Positions 42,527-51,536 are shown, counted from the stretch's first letter. The stretch: 64,000 bases of DNA from M3007 sp044347755 (GCA_044347755.1 JBIKUE010000011.1:1-64000); one strand, 5' to 3'. The notes: generated by a model not told the origin, from the letters alone. Program-made: numbers and translations.

Positions 42527-43300
42527 ATGGTTACACGCGCACTTATTATCGAAGACGAACCCGAAGGCCTTGAAAACCTGAAAAATCTCCTGCGCATGTG
42601 TTGCCCGGAGGTAGATATTGTTGCAGAAGGCGGGTCTAATGCCGATTTACTCCGATTAGCTGATGACCGCGATAACCGCTTTGATGTTGCCTTTCTGGAC
42701 ATAAGTCTGCCAGATGGCCTGGTATTCCAGTCACTCCAACAACTGGAAGAAGTACCATTCGACATCATTTTTGTGACTGCCTTTGATAAATATGCCATTC
42801 GGGCGTTTGAGTTTGCAGCCATTGACTATGTAACCAAACCCATTGAACGGGAGGAATTAATAAGGGCTGTTAGCCGAATTAAGCCACGTAACACAGAAAC
42901 CAAGGCACGACTGGAAGTACTTCAGCAAACCTACAACCCAAATGCGCCCAATGCCTTTAACAAAATCGGTATTTCAGCTATGGATGGCGTTCATTTCGTT
43001 CGCTTATCCGATATTACCCGCCTGGAAGCTGAAAACAATTATACCCATTTTTTGCTGAATGGCGGCAACCGGATAACGGCCAGCAGGACTATAAAAACTT
43101 ATGAAGATGCCCTGAATGGTTTCAATTTCGTTCGGGTACACAAGAAGCATATCGTGAATATGAACTTCATGAAAACCTACATCAAAGGTGAAGGTGGATT
43201 TCTTATCATGGAAAATGGCGACAGTATTGAAGTGTCCAGGCGACAAAAAGTTAACCTGATGGACGCTCTCAAGCGCACTCATGGAGAGACCTGGAAGTGA
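42527..43300 (+). CDS. LytTR family response regulator
   Basis: A 257-residue transcription regulator. The receiver domain (1-120) has acidic IIEDEPEG, phospho-acceptor D58 in VAFLDISLPDG, T in FVTAFDKYAIRAFEF and K in VTKPIERE. The LytTR DNA-binding domain (about 150-250) has VRLSDITRLEAENNYTHFLLNGGN and FVRVHKKHIVNMNFM. LytTR proteins bind pairs of direct repeats. The partner 7TM/5TM sensor kinase usual in Bacteroidota is not adjacent. ftsY starts 39 bp downstream, so they may be co-transcribed. Confidence 0.93.
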   Translation: MVTRALIIEDEPEGLENLKNLLRMCCPEVDIVAEGGSNADLLRLADDRDNRFDVAFLDISLPDGLVFQSLQQLEEVPFDIIFVTAFDKYAIRAFEFAAIDYVTKPIEREELIRAVSRIKPRNTETKARLEVLQQTYNPNAPNAFNKIGISAMDGVHFVRLSDITRLEAENNYTHFLLNGGNRITASRTIKTYEDALNGFNFVRVHKKHIVNMNFMKTYIKGEGGFLIMENGDSIEVSRRQKVNLMDALKRTHGETWK

Positions 43301-43339
43301 GGCCATGTCCAAAAATCATAAACGTTTAACCCCTGAACA

Positions 43340-44308
43340 ATGGGCTTTTTTGACAAATTTTTTAGCAAAGACAAGAAAGAAGACCTTGATAAAGGACTTG
43401 AAAAAACCAAGGAAGGCCTCTTTGGAAAGATTAACCGGGCTATTGCAGGCAAAAGCACAATAGATATTGAGGTATTGGATGAATTAGAAAGCATTCTGAT
43501 CTCAAGCGATGTAGGCCTTGATACCGCCATTAAAATCATTGAACGAATTGAAAACCGGGCAAGTCGCGATAAATACGTGAATGCTGCAGAGTTAAATGAA
43601 ATCCTTCGGGACGAGATCGTTGACCTCCTCGCGGAGAACAACACCAGCGATGTAGAGGATTTCGATCCACCGGCAGGTAAGCGCCCCTATGTGCTGTTGG
43701 TGATCGGAGTGAATGGAGTGGGCAAAACCACTACTATTGGAAAGTTGGCTTATCAGCTCAAACAACGTGGGTATAAGGTGGTATTGGGTGCAGCTGATAC
43801 TTTCAGGGCAGCAGCCGTGGATCAACTCAAAATTTGGGCAGACCGTGTAGGATGTGATTTTTATTCCAAAGGAATGCAGGCCGATCCGGCAGCAGTTGCC
43901 TATGAGGCCACTAAATATGCTGTTGACAACCAATGCGATGTGGCTATCATAGATACTGCGGGACGTTTGCACAACAAAAGCCATTTGATGCTGGAATTGG
44001 GTAAGATCCACCGCAGCATTGAGAAAAACCTGCCCGGAGCTCCGCATGATGTCCTCCTGGTATTGGATGCCAGCACCGGCCAAAATGCCCAGGAACAGGC
44101 TAAACAATTTACCGAAGTGGCCCCGATCACCTGTCTGGCACTCACCAAACTCGACGGAACCGCAAAGGGAGGTGTTGCCATTAGCATCAGCGATCAGTTT
44201 AAAATCCCTATCCGGTACATAGGTGTAGGAGAAAGCATAGACAAACTTCAGATCTTTAACAAAAGGGCATTTGTGGAGTCTATTTTTGGAGGCAAGCAGC
44301 TTGGATAG
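43340..44308 (+). CDS. ftsY: Signal recognition particle receptor FtsY
   Basis: A 322-residue NG-domain GTPase, the SRP receptor that docks ribosomes at the membrane. It lacks the long acidic A domain of enterobacterial FtsY, as usual in Bacteroidota. It shows GVNGVGKTTTIGKLA (G1), AADTFRAAAVDQL (G2), DTAGR (G3), TKLDGTAKGG (G4) and GVGESIDKLQIF (G5). The amphipathic N-terminus MGFFDKFFSKDKKEDLDKGL probably contacts lipid. A family A repeat starts right after the stop. Confidence 0.95.
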   Translation: MGFFDKFFSKDKKEDLDKGLEKTKEGLFGKINRAIAGKSTIDIEVLDELESILISSDVGLDTAIKIIERIENRASRDKYVNAAELNEILRDEIVDLLAENNTSDVEDFDPPAGKRPYVLLVIGVNGVGKTTTIGKLAYQLKQRGYKVVLGAADTFRAAAVDQLKIWADRVGCDFYSKGMQADPAAVAYEATKYAVDNQCDVAIIDTAGRLHNKSHLMLELGKIHRSIEKNLPGAPHDVLLVLDASTGQNAQEQAKQFTEVAPITCLALTKLDGTAKGGVAISISDQFKIPIRYIGVGESIDKLQIFNKRAFVESIFGGKQLG

Positions 44309-44317
44309 GTTTACTTT

Positions 44318-44483
44318 TAGTGTTTGAGTTGGCGTTCGGCTGGGCTGCCCGGATGGTTGAACACTTTTTACCACTAAGCCAATTAGAACATAAAGAGCGC
44401 TTCACCTTAGAGCCCTCCGTGGCTTAGTGGTCCCCCCCTAACCGAATGTCAACCAAAACACCAAAACACCCAAACACTAACCC
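44318..44483. repeat. Nested palindromes: family A arms enclosing a family B palindrome
   Basis: The family A left arm TAGTGTTTGAGTTGGCGTTC (from 44318) follows the ftsY stop by 9 nt. A family B palindrome lies at 44370-44431 (ACCACTAAGCC ... GGCTTAGTGGT). A degenerate family A right arm (44441-44483, ACCGAATGTCAACCAAAACA then CAAAACACC/CAAACACT) ends at the glgA ATG. One repeat type has therefore been placed inside another. Confidence 0.8.
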
Positions 44484-46157
44484 ATGATTCAGGTTCTGCA
44501 CATCTCCGCTGAATGTTATCCAGCTGCTAAAACAGGCGGTTTGGGAGACGTTGTTGGTTCATTGCCCAAATATATGTCGCAGGCAGGGGTACTGTCTTCT
44601 GCTGTTATTCCCAAATATGCTTTGAAGTGGATCAACAATCAGGAATGGGTTACGGTGTACCATGGCGCTGTTCGTTCTGATTGGCGTACTATTCACTTTT
44701 CTGTTCAGCAGGAAAAAAGCAACAAACTTGGGTTTCCTTTTTTTGTAGTGGATATTCCAGGGCTATATGACAGGGCTGGCATTTACAACGACCCAAACGG
44801 CTGGCCGTATGAGGACGAAGTAGAACGATATCTGGTGTTTCAACAGGCTGTTCTACAATGGTTGATCTCTTTCCCTGAACAAGATCGGCCAAAAGTCCTG
44901 CATTGCCATGATCACCATACCGGGCTCATTCCGTTCATGGTGAAATATTCCCCGGATTTCAGGGCCTTGGCTGAAACGCCAACCGTTTTCACCATCCATA
45001 ATGGCCAGTACCAGGGTGCTTTCAGTTGGCGCAACCAACATTTGTTGCCCTATTATTATGCTGCTGCAAAAGGTTATATGGATTGGAACGGAGCTGTAAA
45101 TCCCATGGCTTCAGCGATTAAATGTGCCTGGGCGGTAACCACTGTCTCGGAGAGTTACCTGTTTGAATTGCATGAAAACAGCCTTGGACTTGAGCCGCTC
45201 TTCCGTTCAGAGTGGCATAAGCAGTGGGGAATTATCAACGGTATTGACGCACAGGTTTGGGATCCAAGAACAGATAATGCGCTACAATTCCGTTTACAGG
45301 ATAAGGCTTCAACACCCTCGATAGAGGCCATCCAGGCATTCAAATTTCGCAATAAACAGGTACTGTGCGAATGGTTTGGCTTCCCTATGGAGGCGCCTTT
45401 GGTAAGTTTTATTGGCCGTATGGTAAGCGAAAAAGGTTCTGATTTATTACCTGATGCATACCGGGGGTATATCCATGCCGGAGGCTCTGGCAGCTTTCTG
45501 GTGCTGGGTACCGGAGAAGCCTGGACTCAAAACCAATTCCGGAGCATGGCCCATCAGTACTCCGGGCGTGTCAATGCAGTGATTGATTACAACGAAGCAC
45601 TCGCACACCAGATCTACGCCGGATCAGATTTTTTGATCATGCCTTCCAGAGTTGAGCCCTGTGGATTAAACCAGATGTACGCAATGGCTTATGGAACGAT
45701 ACCGATTGTTCGGAGTGTAGGTGGATTAAAAGATACAGTGCCAGACATCGCTTCACCCGGGGAGGCCGGCAGAGGCATTCGTTTTGACCAATTCAGCTTG
45801 AACGATATTGGATATGCCATACACCGTGGCGCAGCCATGTGGCATAATGAACCTGGTATTGTAGCTGCTTTGCGCCAAAGAATCATGTCGCTGGATTTCT
45901 CCTGGGAAAAAACTGTGGACAAATATTTTGCGGTGTACCAAAAAATAGGAGCCAGTGTAACTCCTGTTAAAGAGGTGCCAATCCCTGAAAAAACAATGGC
46001 TACTGCCGTGGCTAAAAAACCTGCCAAGGCAGAAACAGTAAAAAAGACAGCATCAAAAACAACCAGCACTGAGGCCAAACCATCACATGAAACGAACCAG
46101 GGCGCTGGCAAAAAAACAACTGCTGCAGGTAAAAAAACAAAAGCAAAAAAGGCTTAA
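44484..46157 (+). CDS. glgA: Glycogen synthase with a basic Lys/Ala/Thr tail
   Basis: A 557-residue GT5 enzyme that extends alpha-1,4-glucan from ADP-glucose. It opens with HISAECYPAAKTGGLGDVVGSLPK (substrate KTGGL, K16-L20), has VLHCHDHHTGLIPF, TIHNGQYQG, and RVEPCGLNQMYAMAYGTIPIVRSVGGLKDTV near 390-420. After the catalytic part ends (about residue 490) there is a tail of about 65 residues rich in Lys, Ala and Thr (AVAKKPAKAETVKKTASK ... AAGKKTKAKKA), like histone H1/Hc1 tails and not usual for GlgA. It forms an operon with glgC. Confidence 0.92.
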   Translation: MIQVLHISAECYPAAKTGGLGDVVGSLPKYMSQAGVLSSAVIPKYALKWINNQEWVTVYHGAVRSDWRTIHFSVQQEKSNKLGFPFFVVDIPGLYDRAGIYNDPNGWPYEDEVERYLVFQQAVLQWLISFPEQDRPKVLHCHDHHTGLIPFMVKYSPDFRALAETPTVFTIHNGQYQGAFSWRNQHLLPYYYAAAKGYMDWNGAVNPMASAIKCAWAVTTVSESYLFELHENSLGLEPLFRSEWHKQWGIINGIDAQVWDPRTDNALQFRLQDKASTPSIEAIQAFKFRNKQVLCEWFGFPMEAPLVSFIGRMVSEKGSDLLPDAYRGYIHAGGSGSFLVLGTGEAWTQNQFRSMAHQYSGRVNAVIDYNEALAHQIYAGSDFLIMPSRVEPCGLNQMYAMAYGTIPIVRSVGGLKDTVPDIASPGEAGRGIRFDQFSLNDIGYAIHRGAAMWHNEPGIVAALRQRIMSLDFSWEKTVDKYFAVYQKIGASVTPVKEVPIPEKTMATAVAKKPAKAETVKKTASKTTSTEAKPSHETNQGAGKKTTAAGKKTKAKKA

Positions 46158-46284
46158 AGTCTCTTTAAATTACATTTTCTTACCCTTAATGCTTTTTTAG
46201 CAAATAAGAAATGGCGAAATAGTTGGGGAACAATTTGGCTTGATGTACGTTTGCTCTGAATCCATAGAAATAACAACTCCTGCC

Positions 46285-47556
46285 ATGATAAAGATGATTT
46301 GCCTTATTCTCGGCGGTGGCGCCGGAAGCCGACTACACCCACTCACGGAAACCCGCTCCAAACCAGCCGTACCCATAGGTGGTAAGTACCGTCTGATTGA
46401 CATTCCGATCTCCAATTGCATCAATTCAGGAGTGAAGCGCATGTATGTGCTTACACAGTACAACTCTGCCTCCCTGAATGCTCACATCAAGAACGCCTAT
46501 AATTTTGATCACTTTACCCAAGGTTTTGTAGACATCCTTGCGGCCGAACAAACACCGGGAAATAAAGAGTGGTTCCAAGGCACTTCCGATGCCGTCAGGC
46601 AGAGCAGAAAGCATTATGATCGGCAGGACTTTGATTATATCCTGATCCTTTCCGGTGATCAGCTTTATCAGATGGATTTCGAGGCTATGGTGAAACACCA
46701 TATTGCACAAAATGCTGACCTCACCATTGCCTGTCTGCCCGTTGACGCACGTGATGCCACGGGTTTTGGGATCATGAAAGTGAACGACAAGGGCTATATC
46801 CCGCGGTTTATTGAAAAACCCAGTACAGATGTTTTACCGGAATGGGCCAGTGAAGTAAGCCCGCTCAACAAAAAACGCGGTCGAAACTATCTGGCCTCCA
46901 TGGGCATTTACATCTTCAACCGAAAAGCACTCGATGATTTGTTTGATCAATACCCGAATGCCACTGATTTCGGGAAAGAGATCATTCCTACAGCTATTGG
47001 AGAAGGCCGTAAGGTAGCAGCGTATCAGTATGAAGGATATTGGACTGATATTGGAACCATCCGCTCCTTCTTTGAGGCCAACATTGAACTAACGGACCAT
47101 ATCCCGCCTTTCAATTTGTTCGACTCCAGAAAGGTGATCTATACCAGAGGCCGTATGTTGCCTCCGGCAAAATTTTATGGGGGCACCCAACTAAACCGGG
47201 CATTGATTGCAGAAGGATCTATCATTCATGCCCGCGTGATTGACGGCTCTATCATTGGATTGCGCTCCAGAATTGGAGAGAATACAGTGATCAAAGACTC
47301 CATTGTCATGGGTAATGATGCTTATCAAACGCTGCAGGAAATTGCCACCAACCAGGACGATATCCCAATGGGCGTTGGCCATTATTGCCATATTGAACAT
47401 GCCATTCTGGATAAAGATTGCAGAATTGGCAACAATGTAGTAATCAAGGGTGGTGCACACCTTCCGGATACGGATGCCGATGAATTTGTAATCCGCGACG
47501 GGGTGGTGGTGATCAAAAAAGGCGCAACCATTCCAGAAGGTGCGAGAATCATGTAA
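46285..47556 (+). CDS. glgC: Glucose-1-phosphate adenylyltransferase
   Basis: A 423-residue ADP-glucose pyrophosphorylase. N-terminal GGGAGSRLHPLTETRSKPAVPIGGKYRLIDIPISNCINSG is the nucleotidyltransferase core; LSGDQLYQMDF holds the metal Asp; FIEKP and YWTDIGTI follow; the C-terminal third is a left-handed beta-helix. I chose the ATG at 46285 (MIKMICLILGGGAG); ATG 46294 is possible, and the open frame back to 46240 looks non-coding. It supplies ADP-glucose to GlgA directly upstream and ends 2 bp before ruvC. Confidence 0.94.
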   Translation: MIKMICLILGGGAGSRLHPLTETRSKPAVPIGGKYRLIDIPISNCINSGVKRMYVLTQYNSASLNAHIKNAYNFDHFTQGFVDILAAEQTPGNKEWFQGTSDAVRQSRKHYDRQDFDYILILSGDQLYQMDFEAMVKHHIAQNADLTIACLPVDARDATGFGIMKVNDKGYIPRFIEKPSTDVLPEWASEVSPLNKKRGRNYLASMGIYIFNRKALDDLFDQYPNATDFGKEIIPTAIGEGRKVAAYQYEGYWTDIGTIRSFFEANIELTDHIPPFNLFDSRKVIYTRGRMLPPAKFYGGTQLNRALIAEGSIIHARVIDGSIIGLRSRIGENTVIKDSIVMGNDAYQTLQEIATNQDDIPMGVGHYCHIEHAILDKDCRIGNNVVIKGGAHLPDTDADEFVIRDGVVVIKKGATIPEGARIM

Positions 47557-47558
47557 AA

Positions 47559-48137
47559 ATGGAAATTCGCATAGACGCTAAAGCACCCAAACGCATACTT
47601 GGCATAGACCCCGGTACCAACGTACTGGGGTTTGCTATTATTGATGCCGACAAAAAGCTGGTAAAAGTGATTGAAATCGGGGTTGTCACTTTTGCCCATA
47701 TCAGCGATGATCATACGGTCAAGCTCAGATTTATTTTTGAGCAAGTACAAGATCTGATCCGGCAGCATCAACCGGAAGAAATGGCCATTGAAGCGCCCTT
47801 TTTCGGAAAAAATGTTCAATCCATGCTCAAACTCGGGCGAGCTCAGGGGGTTGCCATTGCTGCAGGTATGGTGAACAAGCTCGTTATTACTGAGTACATG
47901 CCTAAAAAGATCAAGCAAGCAGTAACCGGAAATGGTAATGCCTCCAAGGAGCAGGTGGCGGGCATGCTGGAAAAAATCCTGAACACCAAATTCTCAGAAA
48001 AAACCTTCGATGCCACCGATGCACTGGCTACAGCTCTTTGCCATTGGTATCAGGCATCCAGCCCGGGCCTGGCAGGCAAAAAAAGCTATAACAACTGGAA
48101 AGGCTTCTTAAAGGATAATCCGGAAAGGAAGTTGTGA
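47559..48137 (+). CDS. ruvC: Crossover junction endodeoxyribonuclease RuvC
   Basis: A 192-residue Holliday-junction resolvase. Catalytic acids are seen in order: D17 in LGIDPGTN, E78 in MAIEAPFF, D151 and D154 in FDATDALATAL; KKIKQAVTGNGNASKEQV is the DNA-binding basic stretch. It starts 2 bp after glgC, an unexpected operon partner, so it is probably expressed from the glycogen promoter. Its TGA is the first stop of a long GATATGA repeat arm. ruvA/ruvB are not nearby. Confidence 0.95.
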   Translation: MEIRIDAKAPKRILGIDPGTNVLGFAIIDADKKLVKVIEIGVVTFAHISDDHTVKLRFIFEQVQDLIRQHQPEEMAIEAPFFGKNVQSMLKLGRAQGVAIAAGMVNKLVITEYMPKKIKQAVTGNGNASKEQVAGMLEKILNTKFSEKTFDATDALATALCHWYQASSPGLAGKKSYNNWKGFLKDNPERKL

Positions 48138-48255
48138 GATATGAGATATGAGATATGAGTTATGAGTTATGAGATATGAGATATTTTAGATCTCAAGGGA
48201 CTTAAAATATCTCATATCTCATAACTCATATCTCATATCTCATATCTCATATCTC
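48136..48255. repeat. Inverted repeat, family C, 53-nt arms with one mismatch
   Basis: The left arm 48136-48188 and right arm 48203-48255 are complementary at 52 of 53 positions around a 14-nt loop. The arms are tandem 7-mers GAGATAT/GAGTTAT. It lies between convergent ruvC and the DUF4340 gene. Read outward from either gene it gives TGA every 7 nt, hence stops in all three frames. It continues into CCTACCTCCTACCTCC before the next gene's stop. Confidence 0.92.
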
Positions 48256-48269
48256 CTACCTCCTACCTC

Positions 48270-49292
48270 CTAGTTCCTTAACCGGTTCTTTTCCGGTATA
48301 CCTTCGTAGAAGAACCCATAGCCTCGGAAAATCCCTCCCATGACACGATCCTGGGTAAGCAGGAAGTCTTCGTTATTTACATCTGTAAAATATCGGGCCA
48401 CATAAGGAGCGCCATCATCTCTGCGGTATTCCACTTCAACGGGCCAAAAACGCACCTTCTTCTCTTCCCCATCTGTTTTTTTCATGGTGACAACGGCGAA
48501 AGGCACCAGCGCCGTTACAGAATCGCGCAATGGGTTCTGGGTCTCAAAAGCTTCTGCCACCAGCGATTCAAACTGGATCAGATAGGCCTCAGCCACCCCT
48601 TTACGACGGGGTGTTTTAGCCATTGTGGTAGTGGCATGAAATGGCTGAATCTCATAGGTAGCCTCTCCTGTTTTTTCCAGTTTAAAGGATTCATTTCTGC
48701 GTTGAGGATATTCTACAGATACAGCCTGGATTTCTTCCGGTTTTTCCCGAAAAACAGCCCTGTCGCGCCATTCATCATCCCCCAACAGATAGCGCAAACG
48801 CAACTGACCGATGAAGCCGGGAATATGGACCACATATGGCTGCTCAGATCCGTCCATGATCATAATGGTACCGCGTTCGTCAGTGGTAACGCCCCCTACA
48901 TAATAGGTTTTAACTGGTTTATTGTTGCGGTCGTAAATTTCCACTTTAATACCAACGGCAGCTGTTTCTTTCACCAAATTTTTGATCGCTCCATTGGGTG
49001 GAATATTCAGCACTCTGACACTGGTGATGGTTTCCAACAGGTTGTCTACCGCTGATGGACGAGCCGGATATTTATCGTTATAAAACCATCCTTTTTGCTT
49101 GCGTTCCAGTGTAGCGGTACGTCCCTGGCGATCAGCAATAAAGATTTTTCCGATGTCATTAGTATTGGCTACCGAGAACTCCATATCCCAGGAGTTATGG
49201 GAGCCTGTTTGTTTGTTTTTTTTGGCAATGACATACCATGCTGTTCCTCCCAGAACCAGGAAAAGCAATCCTAAAATCAGCGTTCTATTCAT
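48270..49292 (-). CDS. DUF4340 domain protein
   Basis: A 340-residue protein with one N-terminal membrane segment (MNRTLILGLLFLVLGGTAWYVIAKK) and a large extracytoplasmic part. DUF4340-type repeats are recognised by IGKIFIADRQGRTATLERKQKGWFYNDKYPARPSAVDNLLETI and the later KKVRFWPVEVEY. Some DUF4340 proteins are encoded with GldG-like ABC transporters of gliding/T9SS loci, but no such gene is here. Function unknown. Confidence 0.82.
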   Translation of the reverse strand: MNRTLILGLLFLVLGGTAWYVIAKKNKQTGSHNSWDMEFSVANTNDIGKIFIADRQGRTATLERKQKGWFYNDKYPARPSAVDNLLETITSVRVLNIPPNGAIKNLVKETAAVGIKVEIYDRNNKPVKTYYVGGVTTDERGTIMIMDGSEQPYVVHIPGFIGQLRLRYLLGDDEWRDRAVFREKPEEIQAVSVEYPQRRNESFKLEKTGEATYEIQPFHATTTMAKTPRRKGVAEAYLIQFESLVAEAFETQNPLRDSVTALVPFAVVTMKKTDGEEKKVRFWPVEVEYRRDDGAPYVARYFTDVNNEDFLLTQDRVMGGIFRGYGFFYEGIPEKNRLRN

Positions 49293-49387
49293 ATCAAATT
49301 GTATTGGGTCCTAAAAAGGCGCAAAGCTACAACGAAGGCAGTGCATGCAAGACGGGGAATAAAACAAATGCGTTGGCGTAGAAGCAG

Positions 49388-49423
49388 AAAAAAAGCCGAC
49401 CCCTGCATTTCGCAGAGGCCGGC
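49388..49423 (-). terminator. Intrinsic terminator of htrA (minus strand)
   Basis: Read on the minus strand, GCCGGCCTCTGCG pairs with GCAGGGGTCGGC and is followed by seven T. A second, tighter hairpin AGCCGTTT/AAACGGCT at 49462-49481 lies just after the htrA stop. Confidence 0.8.
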
Positions 49424-49486
49424 ACATCAAAACAAAACGAAAAACCAACTTTTTATCTTTGGAGCCGTTTCAAACGGCTTATTGAC

Positions 49487-50638
49487 TTAATTATTGTTAG
49501 TGCGTGTTTTCAATCGAACCGGTATTTCCTGAGTATTACCATTTCGCACTACGTTCAGCACCAATGTTTCGCCCACTTTAGAACGTCCTATCAACTCCAT
49601 TAGTTCAGAAGTAGTTGTCACATTTTTGCCATTTGCTTTAGTTACTACATCATTTTCCTGCACCCCTGAGATGGCAGCAGAGCCTTCAGGATCCAAACTT
49701 GCTACCACTACGCCTTGCATAAACGGAATGCCCAGCTCTTTAGCTACGTGGGTATCCATTGTAGCTACATTAACACCCAAATAAGCGCGGCGGTATTCTC
49801 CATATTTCACCAGATCATCAGCGATCCGCTTAACCAGATTAACAGGTATCGCAAATGAATATCCTGCGAACACACCTGTTGGAGTAGCTATGGCAGAGTT
49901 GATACCAATCAACTTACCATTAACGTCTACCAATGCGCCTCCGGAATTGCCCGGATTCACGGCTGCATCTGTTTGGATAAAGGATTCAATCGCCTTTCCG
50001 CCTTTGATGATATCAATATCGCGTCCTTTAGCGCTTATAATACCTGCAGTAACCGTAGAGGTTAAATCAAATGGATTTCCCACCGCAAGTGCCCACTCCC
50101 CTACTCTTACTTCGTCGGAATTTCCAAGATCAATCGCCGGAAGATTATTGGCGTCAATTTTTATAACCGCCATATCGGTGTTGGGATCGCGACCAACCAG
50201 GCGGGCACGAAATTCGCGGTTATCGTGCAGGGTAACTTCAAATTCATCGGCAAACTCTACCACATGGTTGTTGGTGAGTATATACCCGTCTTCCGAATAG
50301 ATCACTCCGGAACCGGTTCCAGACCGCGGCTGTTGCTCAAACCCGAAGCTATCCCCAAAGAAATATTGGAACGGGTTTGAATAGCGGGAATCACGCTGAC
50401 GCTGGATAGCAGCCTCCCTGCTCTCTGAAGCTTTGATGTGGACCACCGCAGGCATTGAACGTTCGGCTGCTTTGGTAAAATCAAAAGGTACCGGAGCCCC
50501 TCCATAGTTCACTTGTTTGGAGTAAGTTTGCTGCTCCGAGGCTTGGGAAATCTGAGGTTTTTCGAGCATTTTGGCTGTTGCCAGGGTGATCATACCACCA
50601 ACTGCGCCAGCCAGTACCGTTGACAACAATTTATTCAT
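49487..50638 (-). CDS. Do/HtrA family periplasmic serine protease
   Basis: A 383-residue envelope protease/chaperone. N-terminal membrane anchor MNKLLSTVLAGAVGGMITLA. The trypsin-like domain has the triad His125 (LTNNHVV), Asp155 (DMAVIK) and Ser232 (NPGNSGG). One PDZ domain (about 275-375, YLGVNVATMDTHVAKELGIPFMQGVVVASL) is visible, so it has the DegS/HhoA layout, not the two-PDZ DegP form. I chose the ATG at 50638. It probably handles misfolded envelope proteins or stress signalling. A -7-like box lies just upstream. Confidence 0.93.
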   Translation of the reverse strand: MNKLLSTVLAGAVGGMITLATAKMLEKPQISQASEQQTYSKQVNYGGAPVPFDFTKAAERSMPAVVHIKASESREAAIQRQRDSRYSNPFQYFFGDSFGFEQQPRSGTGSGVIYSEDGYILTNNHVVEFADEFEVTLHDNREFRARLVGRDPNTDMAVIKIDANNLPAIDLGNSDEVRVGEWALAVGNPFDLTSTVTAGIISAKGRDIDIIKGGKAIESFIQTDAAVNPGNSGGALVDVNGKLIGINSAIATPTGVFAGYSFAIPVNLVKRIADDLVKYGEYRRAYLGVNVATMDTHVAKELGIPFMQGVVVASLDPEGSAAISGVQENDVVTKANGKNVTTTSELMELIGRSKVGETLVLNVVRNGNTQEIPVRLKTRTNNN

Positions 50639-50662
50639 ACTTTCAAAGTTTAATTTTAGTTG

Positions 50663-50670
50663 CAAAAATA
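50663..50670 (-). promoter_or_regulatory. Candidate -7 box TATTTTTG for htrA
   Basis: On the minus strand, TATTTTTG fits TAnnTTTG, 24 bp before the htrA ATG. No clear -33 box at the expected distance. Confidence 0.4.
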
Positions 50671-50866
50671 ACTTATGTAAAACGTTCTTGAAAGTGGATT
50701 GCTGCCACAAAAACCCAATTTAACTTGCTGTTAACCAGTTTGAAGCAAAGCCACTTCCAAACTCATTCCAGTAAAAACGCTAAGCTGAAATGAGTTGTTT
50801 TGCCCACACCGACCAATAACATCAATCGATAGACCAATTGCTGTGAACCACCGTTTTTTGTCGCAA

Positions 50867-51448
50867 ATGCCCGCACTTGAATCACTACTTCAACCGGAAA
50901 CGGAACTGGAGCGGCATTTGCTGGAATTGCCGGAATTCCGCCATGGCCTTTGGTGGGGAGAGCCTCGCTTCGGACACCCTGAGGGTAAAGTGGCCTTGCA
51001 CGTGAAGGAAGTACTGGACAATATCAATGCCATTCCTAACCTGGCGCTCGAGGATCGTGCGCGCTTGCGACTGATCGCCTTTGCACATGACACCTTTAAA
51101 CATGCCGAAAGCAGAACCAAACCACGCGACTGGACCAAGCATCATGGAGCCTTAGCACGACGGTTTATGGCTCACTACACCTCTGATGTTGCCATTTTGG
51201 ACATTATTGAAACGCATGATGATGCTTATTATAAATGGCTTTCCCAACGCAGACGTCCTTCGCCACATAGCCAACTGGACTCCTTGCTGACCCGGGTAGG
51301 GCATTGTATTCAACTGTATTATTTGTTTTTCAAATGCGACACCCAAACCGGCGACAAAACCCAGGCGCCACTTCGCTGGTTTGAAAAAGCAACTGACCGT
51401 ATTATACCTGTAGTGATCAAACCTTATTGGCCCTGGGAAAAACTATAG
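50867..51448 (+). CDS. HD domain protein
   Basis: A 193-residue cytoplasmic protein with HD-superfamily metal motifs: a first His in VALHVKEVLDNI, the HD pair in LIAFAHDTFKH, a later ETHDDAYYKW and the DSLLTRVGHCIQLYYLFF helix. These suggest a metal-dependent phosphohydrolase. The ATG at 50867 (MPALESLLQPETELERHLLELPEF) fits related Bacteroidota proteins; the longer upstream frame does not. Substrate unknown. It is divergent from htrA. Confidence 0.82.
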   Translation: MPALESLLQPETELERHLLELPEFRHGLWWGEPRFGHPEGKVALHVKEVLDNINAIPNLALEDRARLRLIAFAHDTFKHAESRTKPRDWTKHHGALARRFMAHYTSDVAILDIIETHDDAYYKWLSQRRRPSPHSQLDSLLTRVGHCIQLYYLFFKCDTQTGDKTQAPLRWFEKATDRIIPVVIKPYWPWEKL

Positions 51449-51536
51449 TGCGTATTCAAAAAGAAGATTACCATGCGTCTTGAAAAATAGGACCTGGAAA
51501 ACTTCGTTCTTTGCACTGCCAAATTCAATTCAATTT

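Noticed and set aside
42527..43300. LytTR regulator as the regulator of the cupin/NTF2 cluster
   Set aside because: The 23-nt spaced repeats upstream of that cluster would suit such a protein, but the regulator is 16 kb away and the repeat differs from known LytTR half-sites; no evidence links them.
43281..43463. 60-codon plus-strand frame between the LytTR gene and ftsY
   Set aside because: Overlaps the ftsY start in another frame and is Lys-rich by reading the same A-rich codons; no support.
48136..48255. CRISPR array
   Set aside because: The regular units are contiguous 7-mers without spacers and form a palindrome; no cas genes are near.
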